Part shown: piece after piece, positions 21,049 to 33,165 of the stretch
Numbering within the stretch: position 1 is the first letter of the stretch
How the letters are laid out: every line of letters starts with the position of its first letter
DNA from: Terana coerulea
Lineage: Eukaryota; Basidiomycota; Agaricomycetes; Polyporales; Phanerochaetaceae
NCBI GenBank assembly: GCA_024811115.1
Contig: JAKOGH010000722.1
Coordinates: 1-64,000, forward strand
Length of the DNA: 64,000 bases
Direction of reading: 5' to 3'
Notes under the pieces: generated by a model
Database searches by the model: none
Told to the model about the DNA's origin: nothing
The model's input: only the letters and a program-made list of their open reading frames with translations
Program-made: the position numbers and the translations under genes

Positions 21049-23457
21049 ATGTCTCTTCCCAAAGTCGACAAGGAGCTCGAACAGAACTATCTCTTACCGA
21101 CGTCGACACTAGTCAGGCAGCCGTCGCGTCGTGGGCTATCCACTGGATTCTGTCTTCTCCTAACGGCGGTGTGCGCCGGCATCGCTCTCTACACGCTTGG
21201 CCCACAGTGCGCCTCTCGTCACTGGCAAGGACATGACGAAGTCGCCCTGAAGGCGGAGCTGTGTCCTCAACAAAACCCGCTGGCACCGTCGAAGAACGCG
21301 GAGCTGTGGCAGGAGCTTGGCGAGAAATATGGTAGCAAGGAGTTCTTGGGACAAGCTGTAGAATGGCTCGGAGGAGCTGTGAGGGTTCCGTGAGTGCCAA
21401 CAGTTGTGTACTGCTCAGAAAGGCTGAGCATCCCAAAGGACGGAGAGCTACGACAAGATGGCCCCGGTCGGCGTCGACCCGCGCTGGGAGGTGTTCGGCC
21501 CGTTCCATGACTATCTCTTGACTGCATTTCCGAACGTGTAAGTCCCCAATTTTGCTATAGCTCGAATACAATTGAATTTTCTTGTAAGGCACGCGACGCT
21601 GAAGCTCACCAAAGTAAACACATACGGACTTGTTTACGTCTGGGAGGGCTCAGATACATCCCTGAAACCTCTCCTCCTGACCGCTCACCAAGACGTTGTG
21701 CCTGTAAACCCTGAGAGTATAGACGAATGGACCCACCCGCCATTCTCGGGACATTTCGACGGCGAACGCATCTGGGGTCGAGGATCGTCCGACGACAAGA
21801 GCGGACTAATTGGTACCCTGTACGACACAATAATATCTCCCTTGAGCCAGGCTTACGGTGAAATGCAGGACCACTGTCGAAACCCTCATCACGAGCGGTT
21901 TCAAACCCACTCGTACAGTGTTCTTGGCTTACGGCTTTGACGAAGAGGCAAGCGGCTTGCATGTACGTCTCTTATGGCATGCATGCATAGTCCACTATTT
22001 GCTAACGCGACCAAAATTCGCCTTAGGGTGCCTCTGCTCTTGGCAAATACCTTCTCGAAACTTACGGAGAGAACTATTTCTCTCTGCTCGTTGACGAGGG
22101 TGGTGACTACAGTATCGAGTACGGCCAAGCATATGCGACCGTTGGCACGGCAGAGAAAAGGCTACATGGACGTGCGCGTCGAGGTCACTTCCCCTGGCGG
22201 TCACTCTAGCGTTCCTCCCGCTCATACGGTGAGTATCACCTGTCCCTCATTCACTTGATACAGAGTTTACTCGTTCGATTGGCTAGAGCATTGGTATCCT
22301 CTCCCAGCTGCTTGTTCACGTCGAGTCAAACCCCTACGTTGCAAAGCTCAAGCGCGGTACGCCGATGTACCAGAAGACACAATGTCTGGCAGCCTATGCT
22401 TCCGACTTGCCTAAAGCAACCCGCAAAGCCATTGAAAGGTCGGGCAAGTCCGATAAGGCTTTGCAGCAGGCAGAGGAAGCTTTGTTCAAGGATATCAGAT
22501 TCAAGGCGCTCGTCGGTACGACGCAAGCTATTGACCTCATCCAAGGTGGCGTGAAGACCAACGCGCTGCCCGAGTCCGCTTGGGCAGTCGTGAACCACAG
22601 GATTGACACCGACAGGTGTGTACGTCATTTGTTTGCATTGACTCACAATGGCTGACGTGCGGCAGCTCTGTGGCTGATGTCCGCGAGCGGGATACGCAGA
22701 TTCTGGAGGACCTCGCGGCGAAGTTCAACTTGTCATACACGTCATTCGGCAAGCACCTTACGGACACTGATGCGCCTGCGTACGGCACGCTGACCCTCAG
22801 CGACGCGTGGGGCGCGCACCTCGAGCCTGCGCCAATCACGCCGTCGTCCGGTGATGAGGCCGCAGCATTCAAGCTGCTTTCGGGGACGATCAAGACGGTG
22901 TACCGTGCTCATCGCAATATCACCGACGACGACGATGAGACCGTTATCGTGAGCCCTGGTATCATGTCTGGAAACACTGGTGAGTTGCTATCTAGGAGTG
23001 TTGTGTCTGTACTACCAACACGACACATGCCGTCTGGCCGGTCGTCCTGGCTGCAGATATCCAGAAACCTGCGGAGCCTCCATGCATGAGCCGTTCGCAG
23101 GGTCATCTGAAATCTTGCGGCCCGCCTTGACAGTTTATGTCTGGCGCTGGATAGTTGGCTACTCAGTTCGTGCAAATGTGGGACAAGTGGTTCTAAACAC
23201 TCTATTTACAGACACAAGGCACTACTGGCCTCTGACGAAACATATCTTCCGTTACAGCCACTCGTGGTCTGGCGACCGCAGCTGGCTGTCTCGCGGGGTG
23301 CACACCGTCAACGAAGGTGAGTGATATACTACATGAACTGCTTTATGGACTAAAATGGCGGACATTTGCACCAGCGATTTACGTGGACCAATATCTGGAG
23401 ATGATTCGGTTCTTTACCACGCTCATCCTGAACGCGGACGAGTCCACATCCATATGA
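21049..23457 (+). CDS. CPS1: Gly-Xaa carboxypeptidase S (M20 family), vacuolar
   Basis: Zinc metallopeptidase that removes C-terminal residues from Gly-Xaa peptides in the vacuole. The N-terminus has a cytosolic tail and one hydrophobic segment at about residues 24-46 (signal anchor), as in yeast Cps1. M20 metal and catalytic motifs are present across exons: LLTAHQDVVPV (His, Asp), GRGSSDDKSGLIGTL (bridging Asp), GFDEEASGLHGASALG (catalytic Glu pair), GGHSSVPPAHTSIGILSQLL, and the late TRHYWPLTKHIFRYSH histidine region. It ends YLEMIRFFTTLILNADES at TGA 23455-23457. Introns are canonical; the one after IVSPGIMSGNT is unusually long (about 230 bp). One extra A in the run at 22156-22159 breaks GTAEKGYMDVRVEV, most likely a sequence error since everything downstream is conserved. 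Confidence 0.87.
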
Positions 23458-24134
23458 AAAGAACAATGTCGTAGACTGTCGCTTGTACCCCTGAAGAATT
23501 GCATGGCCATGCGTACGGCACCGGGAGTTGATCGCGTTCATTAAGGTGCCATTTACGATGGGAAACTCTCACATCTGGACAAGGTCCGCACCAGCATGGT
23601 ACCTTTTCGTCGGGGCATGACACATGCGGGCTGGCGTTGGGCCACGTCGTGCACATGCCCTGCGCCCGGCATTCTGGGTGTTATTGGGTGCGACACAGCC
23701 CATGTCACAGGATGCGGGATACTTGAAACTTGCTTGGAGGGGAAGGGCAGCCCGATGCCGCCAGGCCTTGTCTTCGGCGTGTTCATACACACAGATTTAA
23801 GTCACATTCTGAGAGTGACGACTGGTCTATGTCTTCCGCTTTGTCAGTTTCCACCGCCGTCGGGTCAGTGGAATTAAACCAGAACAGTGATCCTAAGCCG
23901 CGTTTCAGGGGAGCGTGACGGGCGGTCGTAGTGACAGGAGTGACCTCTGTAACCACTTGGGTGACTGAGTGACGGAGGAAGCGCGCGTTGGGCGGGATCG
24001 AGGCTAATTGCCCGCTGGTGGTTGCTGCCGCTCATCACCACTCTCGACCTCCCCGACGCTACACCCGACGCTGACAGCAACGCTTCAGCATTGTGCGCCG
24101 CCCTGGCGACTCTCGTCCTACTCCATCTGTTACC
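23458..24134. other. Intergenic region
   Basis: Between the CPS1 stop and the LRG1 start. Pyrimidine-rich sequence at about 24040-24130 fits a promoter or 5' leader. Nothing else is seen. Confidence 0.5.
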
Positions 24135-27100
24135 ATGTCCTTCTCCACAGAACAGGGTAGGCAGCAGTACTCCGTCGGTTCCCCTCCTGGTCAATCGGCG
24201 CTGGCCTACATGAGCGAAGACCCAAATGGCTATCATGACCCTGCTCGCCCTTCAACGTCGTCCAAGAATGGGCCCATGTCTGCTCCGCCAGTCAACGGAA
24301 ACCACGCTCTTGAGCGACCAAACTACCCTACGCGAGCGTCGACCGTAAGCTCACCGCACGACCTCGATCACAAGAAACCTAAGCCGGCCGATTACCCACA
24401 TACTCGTAGCGAGGACCTTAATCACACGACTTTCAATGGGAGTAATAATGGGTACGCCGCCGAGGGGTCAGTGCCGAGACCTGGATTCCTTGGTGGTAGC
24501 CGACCCTCCACTCCCGGCTCTAGTAACCTTGCCTATGGTTCTTTTGACCACCTGGACCAATACCGGCGTCGGCCTCCAAGCGTAGCATCCATTGAATCAA
24601 CTCCGTCGGACTCGTCAGGCCCTGACGCGGACGCTGTGACTGCTCTTACCTCAACAACCCACACATCCAGCGGGAATGTATCCTCTTCGTAAGTTGCTTG
24701 TTCTCTAGTACACTGCATGCGTCGCGATCATTCTTCCTTCGGCCGGCTTCCTTGGTTATACAATCCTTTGCTGACTGTACGTATTCATACAGAACATGTA
24801 CGGCGTGCGGCAAGGCAATGGCAGGAGCTTTTGTGAGGGCATTGGGGTCAGTCTACCACCTGAACTGCTTCAAGTGCATGGTCAGTCACTATTTGCTACG
24901 ATATATACTCCGCATTAACTGGTCTACAGGATTGTGGCACCGTTGTGGCATCCAAGTTCTTCCCTATCGATGGGCCTGATGGCAAACAGTATCCGCTATG
25001 CGAACGGGACTACTTCCGGAGGCTCAACTTGATCTGTGCCAAGTGTGATCAGGCACTGCGGGGGAGTTACATCACGGCATGCAGTACGTGCATCCTTGTA
25101 TTCATGACTGAGCAGGCGTAACCAGGTCTTCACTAGACAAGAAGTACCACGTCGACCATTTCACATGTTCCGTTTGCACAACGCTCTTCGGTCCACAAGA
25201 CTCGTATTATGAACATGAGGGCGACGTCTATTGCCATTACCACTATTCCACCCGCTTTGCTACAAAGTGCGCTGGTTGTAACAGCGCTATTCTGAAGCAG
25301 TTTGTCGAGATCAACCGGAACATGCGGGACGAATGTTGGCATCCGGAGTGTTACATGATCAACAAGGTGCGTGCTGGCCCGTCTTGCACATATCGCTTCT
25401 GACTTCTGCTTAGTTCTGGAACGTCAAAGTCAACGTCCGTCGACCGAACAGCCTAATGCCTTCAACCGAAAGCGTCGATACTCCGCCCCAGGAGAAGCCA
25501 TGGTTGGAGGAAGAAGGGCGGGAGACAGCCCCCACTTTGAAGGACAAACAGGTTAGGATGGAACAGCAAGTGTATAGGATCTGGACGTGAGTTCAAATCA
25601 TTCTTGCTGCTTGAATGTTCCTTCCAACGTATGCGATGCAGTGTGCTTTCCGCCTTCGAAGAGTCGAGCGCAGCATGCATATCCGACATGCTGCGGCAAG
25701 TCAGCAATGGGCAGTATTTGGAAGCTATTCGCATGGCGGAGAAGTTCATTCTGCACGTTGAAGTCCTTTTGCGACCATCGACGACCTGGAGTATCACTTT
25801 GCTCGCTTAAACCTTAAGGGTAAGCCTATTAAGTCCTCAATGGTACCTCTCCCACTCACACCTGCAAAGGCATGTCCCATGTTCGGGAGGCTCGGATGCT
25901 CTGCCGGAAGACGGTCGACCTCTTCACACTCCTCTCGCACACGCAGGAGACGGGCGCTCGGCGAATGGGCATGACCCAGGAACTATTGGCACTCGTGACC
26001 GGATTGGCGCACTACCTCAAAATTCTCATCCGCATCGCCCTCACCGGAGCATTGAAGCTCGAGCGGGAGCAAGACGTGCGCGAGGCGCTGGGATCATTCC
26101 TAGATAAACTGCATATGCTGGCGATCCAGGGTGGAAACCCTTCAGCAAAGCGGATGATGAAGCGAGCCAACGGTGAAGCCCTTACACCCGGCGACCACGG
26201 CAACGCGGGGACCCAGGGCGTCACGTACGGATTCAAGAGCCTGGCACCCGAGAACGCTGGCGAGTCGCCCTTCCTCGCGGGTCCTCGTGACCCAGGTCTG
26301 GCCAAAGTGAATGTCGTAAATCCGCCCTCGGATCTTTGTGTCAAGTGCAATCAGACCGTGGAAGAAGACTGCGTACGGTTAGGCTCGTATCAGCGCTGGC
26401 ACTCGCATTGTCTGCAATGTCAGACGTGCGGCAGGGCCGCTGCTGTGCCAACTCCGAAGGAGCAAACGCCGAAGCCGCTGGAGGATAACATCAGACTGGA
26501 CGACCGGGAGAGGGACAAGGCCGACGGCGGAAATCCGCCCAAGCTGTCGTCTGCTCGGAGACCGCCCGCGAACGTGAGGGCCTTTGTCTATGACGCGGAC
26601 TCCGTGAAGGAAACTACCCAATTCGGTCTCATCCCGGCCGTTATCCTGTGCACAGATCACGCGCATAATAACTGCCGGGGCGGTTTCCTAGCGGTGTCAC
26701 GGCTGGAGCAATATGCGTTCCTGCTGAATGTCGCCCTGCGGAGGTTATACGTCCTGCTCAAGAAGCGCGGCGTGGTGCCTGCTACTCCGAGCGCGGCCCC
26801 AAGTGCGTTCTATCTGCCTCTTGAACGATTGTCTACTAACTGCACCTTTTCGTTCACAGGTGCACCCACTTCGAGAGAGGCAGGGCAAGACCCGTACGGA
26901 GATGACATCAACCGTCTCAAGTCCGTCCACCTCGACCGAAAACTCTCGGCCACCGCCCGCGTGCCAAAGCGGTCGACTATCGTGGAGAGCCCGACAGGGA
27001 AGGTCGCGCAGCCGACGGATGTCATGCAGTCTCACCGCGATGCTGCACATGCGCGACAGCCGCAAGAAGTACGACCGCAACGGACGCCGCCTCAGCAAGG

Positions 27101-29016
27101 CCAGTCGCAACAAGGCCAATACGTACCCCAGGGAGCGGGTGTTCGCCCTCATCTGAATGCTGGCAGCCTTGACGCGATGAGACCATCCTTCGCGCGCAAC
27201 AACACGGCGGTGATGATCGTCGACGATTCTGCGCCAACTTCTCCTGCGGGAGGGTTGGAGGAGCCCAGGCTGTCCCGTGGCGAGGAAGGCATTACCCTCG
27301 CGGACATTCCACAGCTTGTCGAAGCTGCGCAGGCTCGGGAACAGCACCGGTCGTTACCGCGACAGAGTTCGATACCGTTCATTGCAGAGCTGAACCCGGT
27401 GGAGCTCGCCATCGTGAAGCATTCGGCTGTACTGGCACTGCAGAAGTCCCCGCTACGAGACCACTTCGATCTCGACGAGATTTTAGAGTTGGTCACGATG
27501 AAAAAGAGCTCATTTTGGAACAAGTTGTTCAAGCCTGGTGCGGATAAGAACGTGAAGAAAAAGGGTAAGTCGTCTCTCTTCGTCTCACTAACAAAGTTGC
27601 TTACTCTTGAACTAGGCGTGTTTGGTATTCCGTTGGAGCTACTGGTGGAGCGAGAAGGTGCGGATTCACTACACGGAGCATCAAGGACGCCATTGCGGGT
27701 GCCCAGTTTCATGGACGATGTGATTTCGGCCATGCGGCAAATGGGTTAGTGCTTTCTTTCAGTCATGTGCTGCGACGACTCAAGTACTTTGTTTATGCAG
27801 ACGTATCCATCGAGGGTATATTCCGTAGAAATGGGAACATCAGACGTCTGAAGGAGCTCACCGATGCCATCGACCGTGATCCTTCATCTGTGGATCTGAC
27901 GCAGGACAATCCAGTACAGTTGGCCGCGTTACTCAAGAAGTTCCTTCGCGAACTTCCTGACCCTCTACTTACCTTCAAGCTCCACCGCCTTTTCATTGCA
28001 ACCCAGAGTAAGTCGCTTCATGTCATGCATTACTACCATACTCAACTATGCCCCAGAGGATTTCCAGAATGAGGCGGAGAGAAAACGTATGCTGCACATG
28101 GTGTGCCTCCTCCTACCGAAGCATCATCGTGACACGATGGAGGTTCTGTTCGCCTTTCTCAAGTGGGTCGCATCTTTCGCACATCTGGACGAAGAGACAG
28201 GTAGCAAGATGGACCTTCCAAACCTGTCGACGGTCATCTGTCCCAGCATTCTGTATTCGCGAGGCAGGGACGGCGTGCGAGACGAAAGCTTCGGCGCCAT
28301 CCGTGTCGTGACTGCGCTGCTCGAGAATCAAGACGAATTCTTCTGCGTCCCAGACGAGTTCTTGCCGATTCTGAGGGACCAGGAGTACTTCCAGAACAGC
28401 CTTGAGCTGCCGGGCAAGGAGTTCCTGAAGAAATGCGAGACGTTCCAACGGCTCAAAGCGAACGGTCGGACACCGGGACTGACGTCGCCCGTCGGCGGCT
28501 CGGCGCCCTTCAACTTCAACACACATCGATCGGAGGACCCGAGGTCGATGCCGCCACGAGCAGACGCAAGGTCAGGCTCTGCCCCTCTGTCCAGCTAACA
28601 GCATCTGACAGCAGTTCCAGAGGGCTTCAGTCCAACCCCTCCTTCCAGGAGCGACCGCCGGTCGGCTCGCCCTCCCCGTCCGAGTACCCTCCCCGCGCGG
28701 GCCCGCAGACGCGGCAACAGTCCCCGCCGAGCCTGCCGCACGCGCCGTACTCGTTCCCGCCCGCGGGCGGCCCTGCGCCATCGCTGTCGCAGCACGTCGC
28801 CGCGATCCAGGCGCCGCAGCCGCGCGCGGCGCCGGCGGGGTACCCCGCGGACGGCGGCGCGGACTGGGCGCCGCCGCCGCCGATGCAGCCGGCGGCGTCG
28901 AGCCGGCCGCCGTCGCGCCCGTCGTCGGCGTACGTGCCCTCGCGCAGCAGCGGCGAGGGTGCGCCCCGTTCCCGCCGGGCGCGCACGCCGCGTCGGCCGT
29001 GCGGCAGCGCGTGTAG
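24135..29016 (+). CDS. LRG1: LIM-domain Rho GTPase-activating protein, Lrg1 type
   Basis: GAP for Rho1-class GTPases controlling cell-wall synthesis, polarity and septation. A Ser/Pro-rich N-terminus (MSFSTEQGRQQYSVG) is followed by two adjacent LIM domains (CTACGKAMAG...CFKCMDCGT; CAKCDQALRG...FTCSVC) and a partial third (CAGCNSAILK...CWHPECY). After a helical spacer comes a separate LIM (CVKCNQTVEEDCVRL...CLQCQTCG), then a linker and a C-terminal RhoGAP domain. That domain carries the arginine-finger motif SIEGIFRRNGNIRRLKEL and KKFLRELPDPLL, LPNLSTVICPSI. This order is that of Lrg1. A Pro/Gln-rich tail follows an intron near 28571-28612. Two single-base losses break the frame: a T-run at 25767-25770 (HVEVLFATIDDLEYHF) and a C-run at 28964-28967, after which the natural end is TAG 29014-29016. 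Confidence 0.87.
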
Positions 29017-29636
29017 CCGCCGCGGGCGGACGCGACGCTGTGTATCCATGTTGTGCGTTCTGCTGCTGTCTGACCCCGCATCCCCTCGTTTGCATCGCTG
29101 CTCTCCCGGCCCGCCGTCTTTTACCTCGTTCGCTCGTTCGCTCCCCCGCTCCTCCATATCTGTACTTGACATAGCGCGCTCATTTAACCTATTGACCACG
29201 GACGAATCTCTGCAGTATTTTTCGATACCCGCATACGCCGCCGTTAGGGCGGTGGATCCAATCGCATGACATTGACCGTCAGACCCCCCGCGTGAAGACG
29301 TGCGTAAACGTAAGCTCAGATTTCAGACAACGGAGTTTGCGTGTGCTTGCGCATCGCCCAGACTGCATACATGAATTCGCGATAGGATTATGCGGCCGAG
29401 CACGACCATGCGCCTGGTGCCAGCAGCGGCGCGTTTGACGTCAAATAAGGTATAAGGTAGGTACAACAGCACATGAGTAGGGTATTGCAGACGACCCTGT
29501 GAGTACACAATATAATACAGTGCGTGTTCCGGTCTAGTAGTGCAGCGGTGTCCGTCGCGGGGGCGGCTTTGGTGAGGTATCGCTAGTATGCGTGGTATCG
29601 TCGAACGGGTCAGGTCGTGCCGTCAGCAGTCGGTCG
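29017..29636. other. Intergenic region
   Basis: Tail-to-tail interval between LRG1 and the M50B-like gene; probably both 3' UTRs. Nothing else is seen. Confidence 0.5.
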
Positions 29637-30886
29637 TCATGTAGGCAGGAACTCGGCTGCGGTTAGGGTATTAGTTGGGTATATGGCGGTTAGGTCAGCA
29701 GGGCTGAACGCGCACCTGCTTGGCTGGCCATCTGGTCCGCATCGAACTTGAAGCATGCGATGCCGAGGAGGACGAAGCCCGTGAGCACCGCGACCTCGAA
29801 GAAGATCCACAGCATCGCCCACACTGCGGGCGCACCACGCATTGAGCGAACAGGGGAATGCAAGGAAAAATAGGAAAGCGTACCATGGGCGCCCAGCCGC
29901 GGATAGAGTAGCGCGAACTGCGTCGCATCGGAGTCGTTCGCTTTCCGGAAGTACTTGTCGTCCGCGATATCCCAGATTACGTACAGCACACTGCGGCGGG
30001 CGTGCCAATGAGTCAAAGGCATGGAGAAAGGGGGAGGGATGCGCACTTCATGACACCAAGGAAGAGGCAGTACCACCGCAAAGCCTGTCTACACTTGGAC
30101 ATCATGTTAACAGCAGGCTGTAAGGAGAAACCGAATGCACGCACGCGTGGTCTATGAACCAGAATCCAACCAGCAAAGTCCCTCATAGCACAGCGTTAAT
30201 AGAATCGTTCTGCCTCCGCGGTCAGCGCACGGCACCAAAGTGGAGAGCAAGACGCGCATACAGTTTGTCGCGCACAAGCACGAGGGGGCACAGCAGCCCG
30301 ATCCCGATGATGAAGCTCATCACCTTCGCCACGAGCGTGTCGAAGCCGGCCATGACGAGCACGCCGCCGAACATGGTCGAGCCGACGTAGCCGGCCATGA
30401 GGATCAGCGTCGCCGCACCGCCCTCGACCTGCGTCGCGCCGCCGAGGTCGGGGTCGATGCAGACGCGCGTCACCGTCCCGCCTGTTAGTATCGCCTACAA
30501 GTGCATCTTGTGAGAGAGGGGAGGAGGATGGGCAGGAAGCGACGTACGGCGACGATGTGGCACAGCTCGTGCCAGCCGATGGTGAAGAGCTTGAGCGGGT
30601 TGATGAGCACGCGCGCGCCGGGGATGTTCCAAAATGCAAATATCACGACGGCGTATACAACGATCTGTACGCACTTTGTGAGCCTCAGAACAAATATTCA
30701 CGAAAGGTATACGCACCACATAGAGTGAAGGCACCTGTCCCGGGCAAACGTGCGGTCAGCATGCAGCTGCGCATGAGGAGCAGCGTTACTCACTTGGTCG
30801 TGTGTGGGCGTGAGCGGGGGTGTCGGGAGCGTCGGGGCCATGGGGGGCGCAATGGGCGGTCGTGGTACAGGATAAGGCAGGGACAT
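29637..30886 (-). CDS. Peptidase M50B-like integral membrane protein
   Basis: Seven exons join in one frame. ATG at 30886 (MSLPYPVPRPPIAPPMAPTL), stop TGA 29637-29639 after QMASQAAEFLPT. A Pro-rich cytosolic start is followed by several hydrophobic segments: VPSLYVIVVYAVVIFAFW; the zinc-binding HExxH in TIGWHELCHIVAAILTGG; LILMAGYVGSTMFGGVLVMA; VMSFIIGIGLLCPLVLV; LRWYCLFLGVMNVLYVIWDI; and a last WAMLWIFFEVAVLTGFVLLG. The conserved DDKYFRKANDSDATQFA loop is typical of the fungal M50B-like family, related to site-2 proteases. The HELCH motif suggests metal binding, but peptidase activity is not established for these fungal proteins. All splice sites and phases agree and no lesion is seen. Confidence 0.85.
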
Positions 30887-31791
30887 GGCGTGTCCGTCCA
30901 GCAGCGTATTTTCTAGCAGTGGACCTCCAAGCGCGTGAACCGCCGCAGAGGCACGCTCTGTGCGTGTGTTGGCGAACTGGGTAGGCGAGAGGCAGGAGCA
31001 GGCGTGTGGGGGGCCTAAATGGTGTCCTGGGACGCTGGAGAAGAGAGGAGAGAACGGCCTCGTGGTCGACGCACCGCCGCACGTCCAAGCAAAGCCGGAG
31101 CGTTCAACCAGATGAAGGCGCCGAGCGCGGAGAAAGTCCAACACGTGCATCACGTGCGCGCTATCACAGCTCGGACCGTGCGAGCGGAGCAGTGTACGGG
31201 AGGTCTGGAAAGATCATAACTTGAAGCAAGCTTGAAGGTAAAAAGTAGCGAGAATGTACTTGGGCGCGAACCTTGCTTTGACGACCCGCGGTGGCGACCG
31301 CGGCACTCTAGACATACGCGTATTCAAATAATGCTCTCGAGGCTTTACCGCGGAAATTACCTCCAAGCATAAAGCACGGAGATCACGATATTGAGAGGAA
31401 TGTCGGAGAGGAGAAGGCATGCTCGAAACATGGCGGTGGAATACAAGTGAAAAGACGACGCATGCCTATTTCAGGCCAGTGCCACAAAGCCTTCGGCGTC
31501 GAAGCTTGAAGACCGACATACTCCCGATATGGATAACGTCGGGCAAGTTAGACGCGCCTATCATGTTGCGGTACGGTTAAGTATGGTCTGACTTGGATCG
31601 TAACGCTCGTTCATAGGCCGTTGTGGGGATAATGCAATAGGTGCTTGATAGAATTACAGAGGAACATCGCCAACACATGTCTACATGCTCCCCAACGTGC
31701 GGTAGATTAGACGACATCACAAAGAGAAAAAGAGCTAGTGTTACACGACAACCAGCGAACACAAAGACAATGTAAATAGATCCGACAAAGC
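30887..31791. other. Intergenic region
   Basis: Upstream of the M50B-like gene and downstream of histone H2A. An AT-rich stretch at 31560-31790 is probably the H2A 3' UTR. Nothing else is seen. Confidence 0.5.
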
Positions 31792-32425
31792 TCAAACTTC
31801 TTGGGAGGCACCCTCCTTCTTGCCCTTGCTCGACTTGGATGGGAGGAGAGCGGGGTCGATGTGTGGCACAACACCACCTTGGGAGATGACAACGTCTCCG
31901 AGAAGCTTGTTCAGCCTAGCCGCGAGTCAGTACTTTTGGCTCTTGACCACTATGGATACGTACTCCTCATCGTTGCGGATAGCGAGCTGCAAGTGACGTG
32001 GGACAATACGTTGCTTCTTGTTATCACGAGCGGCATTGCCAGCAAGCTCGAGAATCTCGGCAGCAAGGTACTCGAGGACGGCAGCGAGGTAGACTGTAGT
32101 CAAATGAGTCATTGCGTAACATTGCAGTCACATTAAACGCACCGGGAGCGCCCGCACCGACACGCTGAGCGTAGTTTCCCCTCTTCAACAGACGGTGGAC
32201 ACGACCGACGGGGAACTGGAGACCAGCCTTGGCCGAGCGCGACTGCGACTTGCCGGCCTCGCCGCTACCAGCCTTGCCAGAGGAAGATTTGCCACTACAG
32301 GCCACCAGTCAGCGATACTGCTCAAACGCGTCCGAGTACTGGGTACATACGCCTTTCCCTTTCCAGACTGCGGTTTTCATCAGTTAAGAGTGCATTTATT
32401 TGGACAAATGGTATATGCGTACCAT
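31792..32425 (-). CDS. HTA1: Histone H2A
   Basis: Core histone of the H2A-H2B dimer. The gene is cut into five coding pieces. Exon 1 is only the ATG (32423-32425), exon 2 is 17 nt (32351-32367), and exon 3 starts at 32294. Joined, the protein begins [18 protein letters not shown] and continues [60 protein letters not shown] and [20 protein letters not shown]. It ends ASQEV at TGA 31792-31794. The C-terminal SQE is the phosphorylation motif used in fungal DNA-damage signalling (gamma-H2A). All intron borders are canonical and every join keeps the histone frame, which supports the start-codon-only exon. No H2B gene is adjacent, contrary to the usual fungal divergent H2A-H2B pairing. Confidence 0.93.
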
Positions 32426-33165
32426 ATTTATATTTGAGAGTGGTTTGAGAGGGCGTGGGGGCAGAGGGTGGTGGTGGGTGGAAAGGAAGAAGGAGTGGTT
32501 GGCCTCTGTCTACGCGCTCAAGCCTTTTAAAGCGCGTTGCGGTTTCAAACTCCGCCGTGCGGACGCACTCTCACGTGACCTGACGCGCTTTTCCCGCCCT
32601 CTTCCCTTTTGGGGAAGGTCGCCCGTTTCAGCTGCGATTACACCCATGTTGGCTTGTCTGCCCGTTAGCTTGGTTGGCAAACGACAGCGGATGTTGTTCA
32701 TTCCGTCTCACAGCTGCTCGTTTTGTCACGCCTGCGCGGATGTGGTTGTGCAGCTTGGTCCTGGTCGTCAGTATTTTCTGACCATCGCGGCACACTGTTC
32801 CGGAGTATTTTTTCACGTCTTTCTCTTGGGCGTTGAACGTGGACGACGGACGCGACGGGCCCATCGACGCGTGGTGCGCGTGATGTTGTGGGCGGCAGCA
32901 GCAGCCCAGGCTCAGTGACGAGGCGGCAGGCCCCCGCCGTGGCCGAGGTGGGAGGCCATCAGCGCTCCTCGAAGAGGTGGAGTGACGTCAAGAAGCAGAC
33001 ACGCTCTGCAGTTCTCCAGAACTCACTTGCGCCGTCACAGGCTCACTTCGCGTTCTGGGCGGGTATATATAACCCTTGCCCGTCCCGTCGTCGTCGTTAC
33101 CTTCCCCTTCCCCCTATCCTCCTCGGACACCTTCACGAGCAGCCCCCGCGACGCCGTCCGCAACG
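32426..33165. other. Divergent promoter region between H2A and the debranching enzyme
   Basis: No H2B-like sequence on either strand. A TATA-like GGGTATATATAA at 33061-33072 lies about 100 bp before the debranching enzyme start. A pyrimidine-rich leader follows it. Confidence 0.55.

Noticed and set aside
28572..29199. Three overlapping minus-strand open frames of 166-190 codons
   Set aside because: Shadows of the GC-rich Pro-rich tail of LRG1; Arg/Ala low complexity only.
32426..33165. A divergent H2B gene beside H2A
   Set aside because: Neither strand encodes H2B-like helices in this interval.
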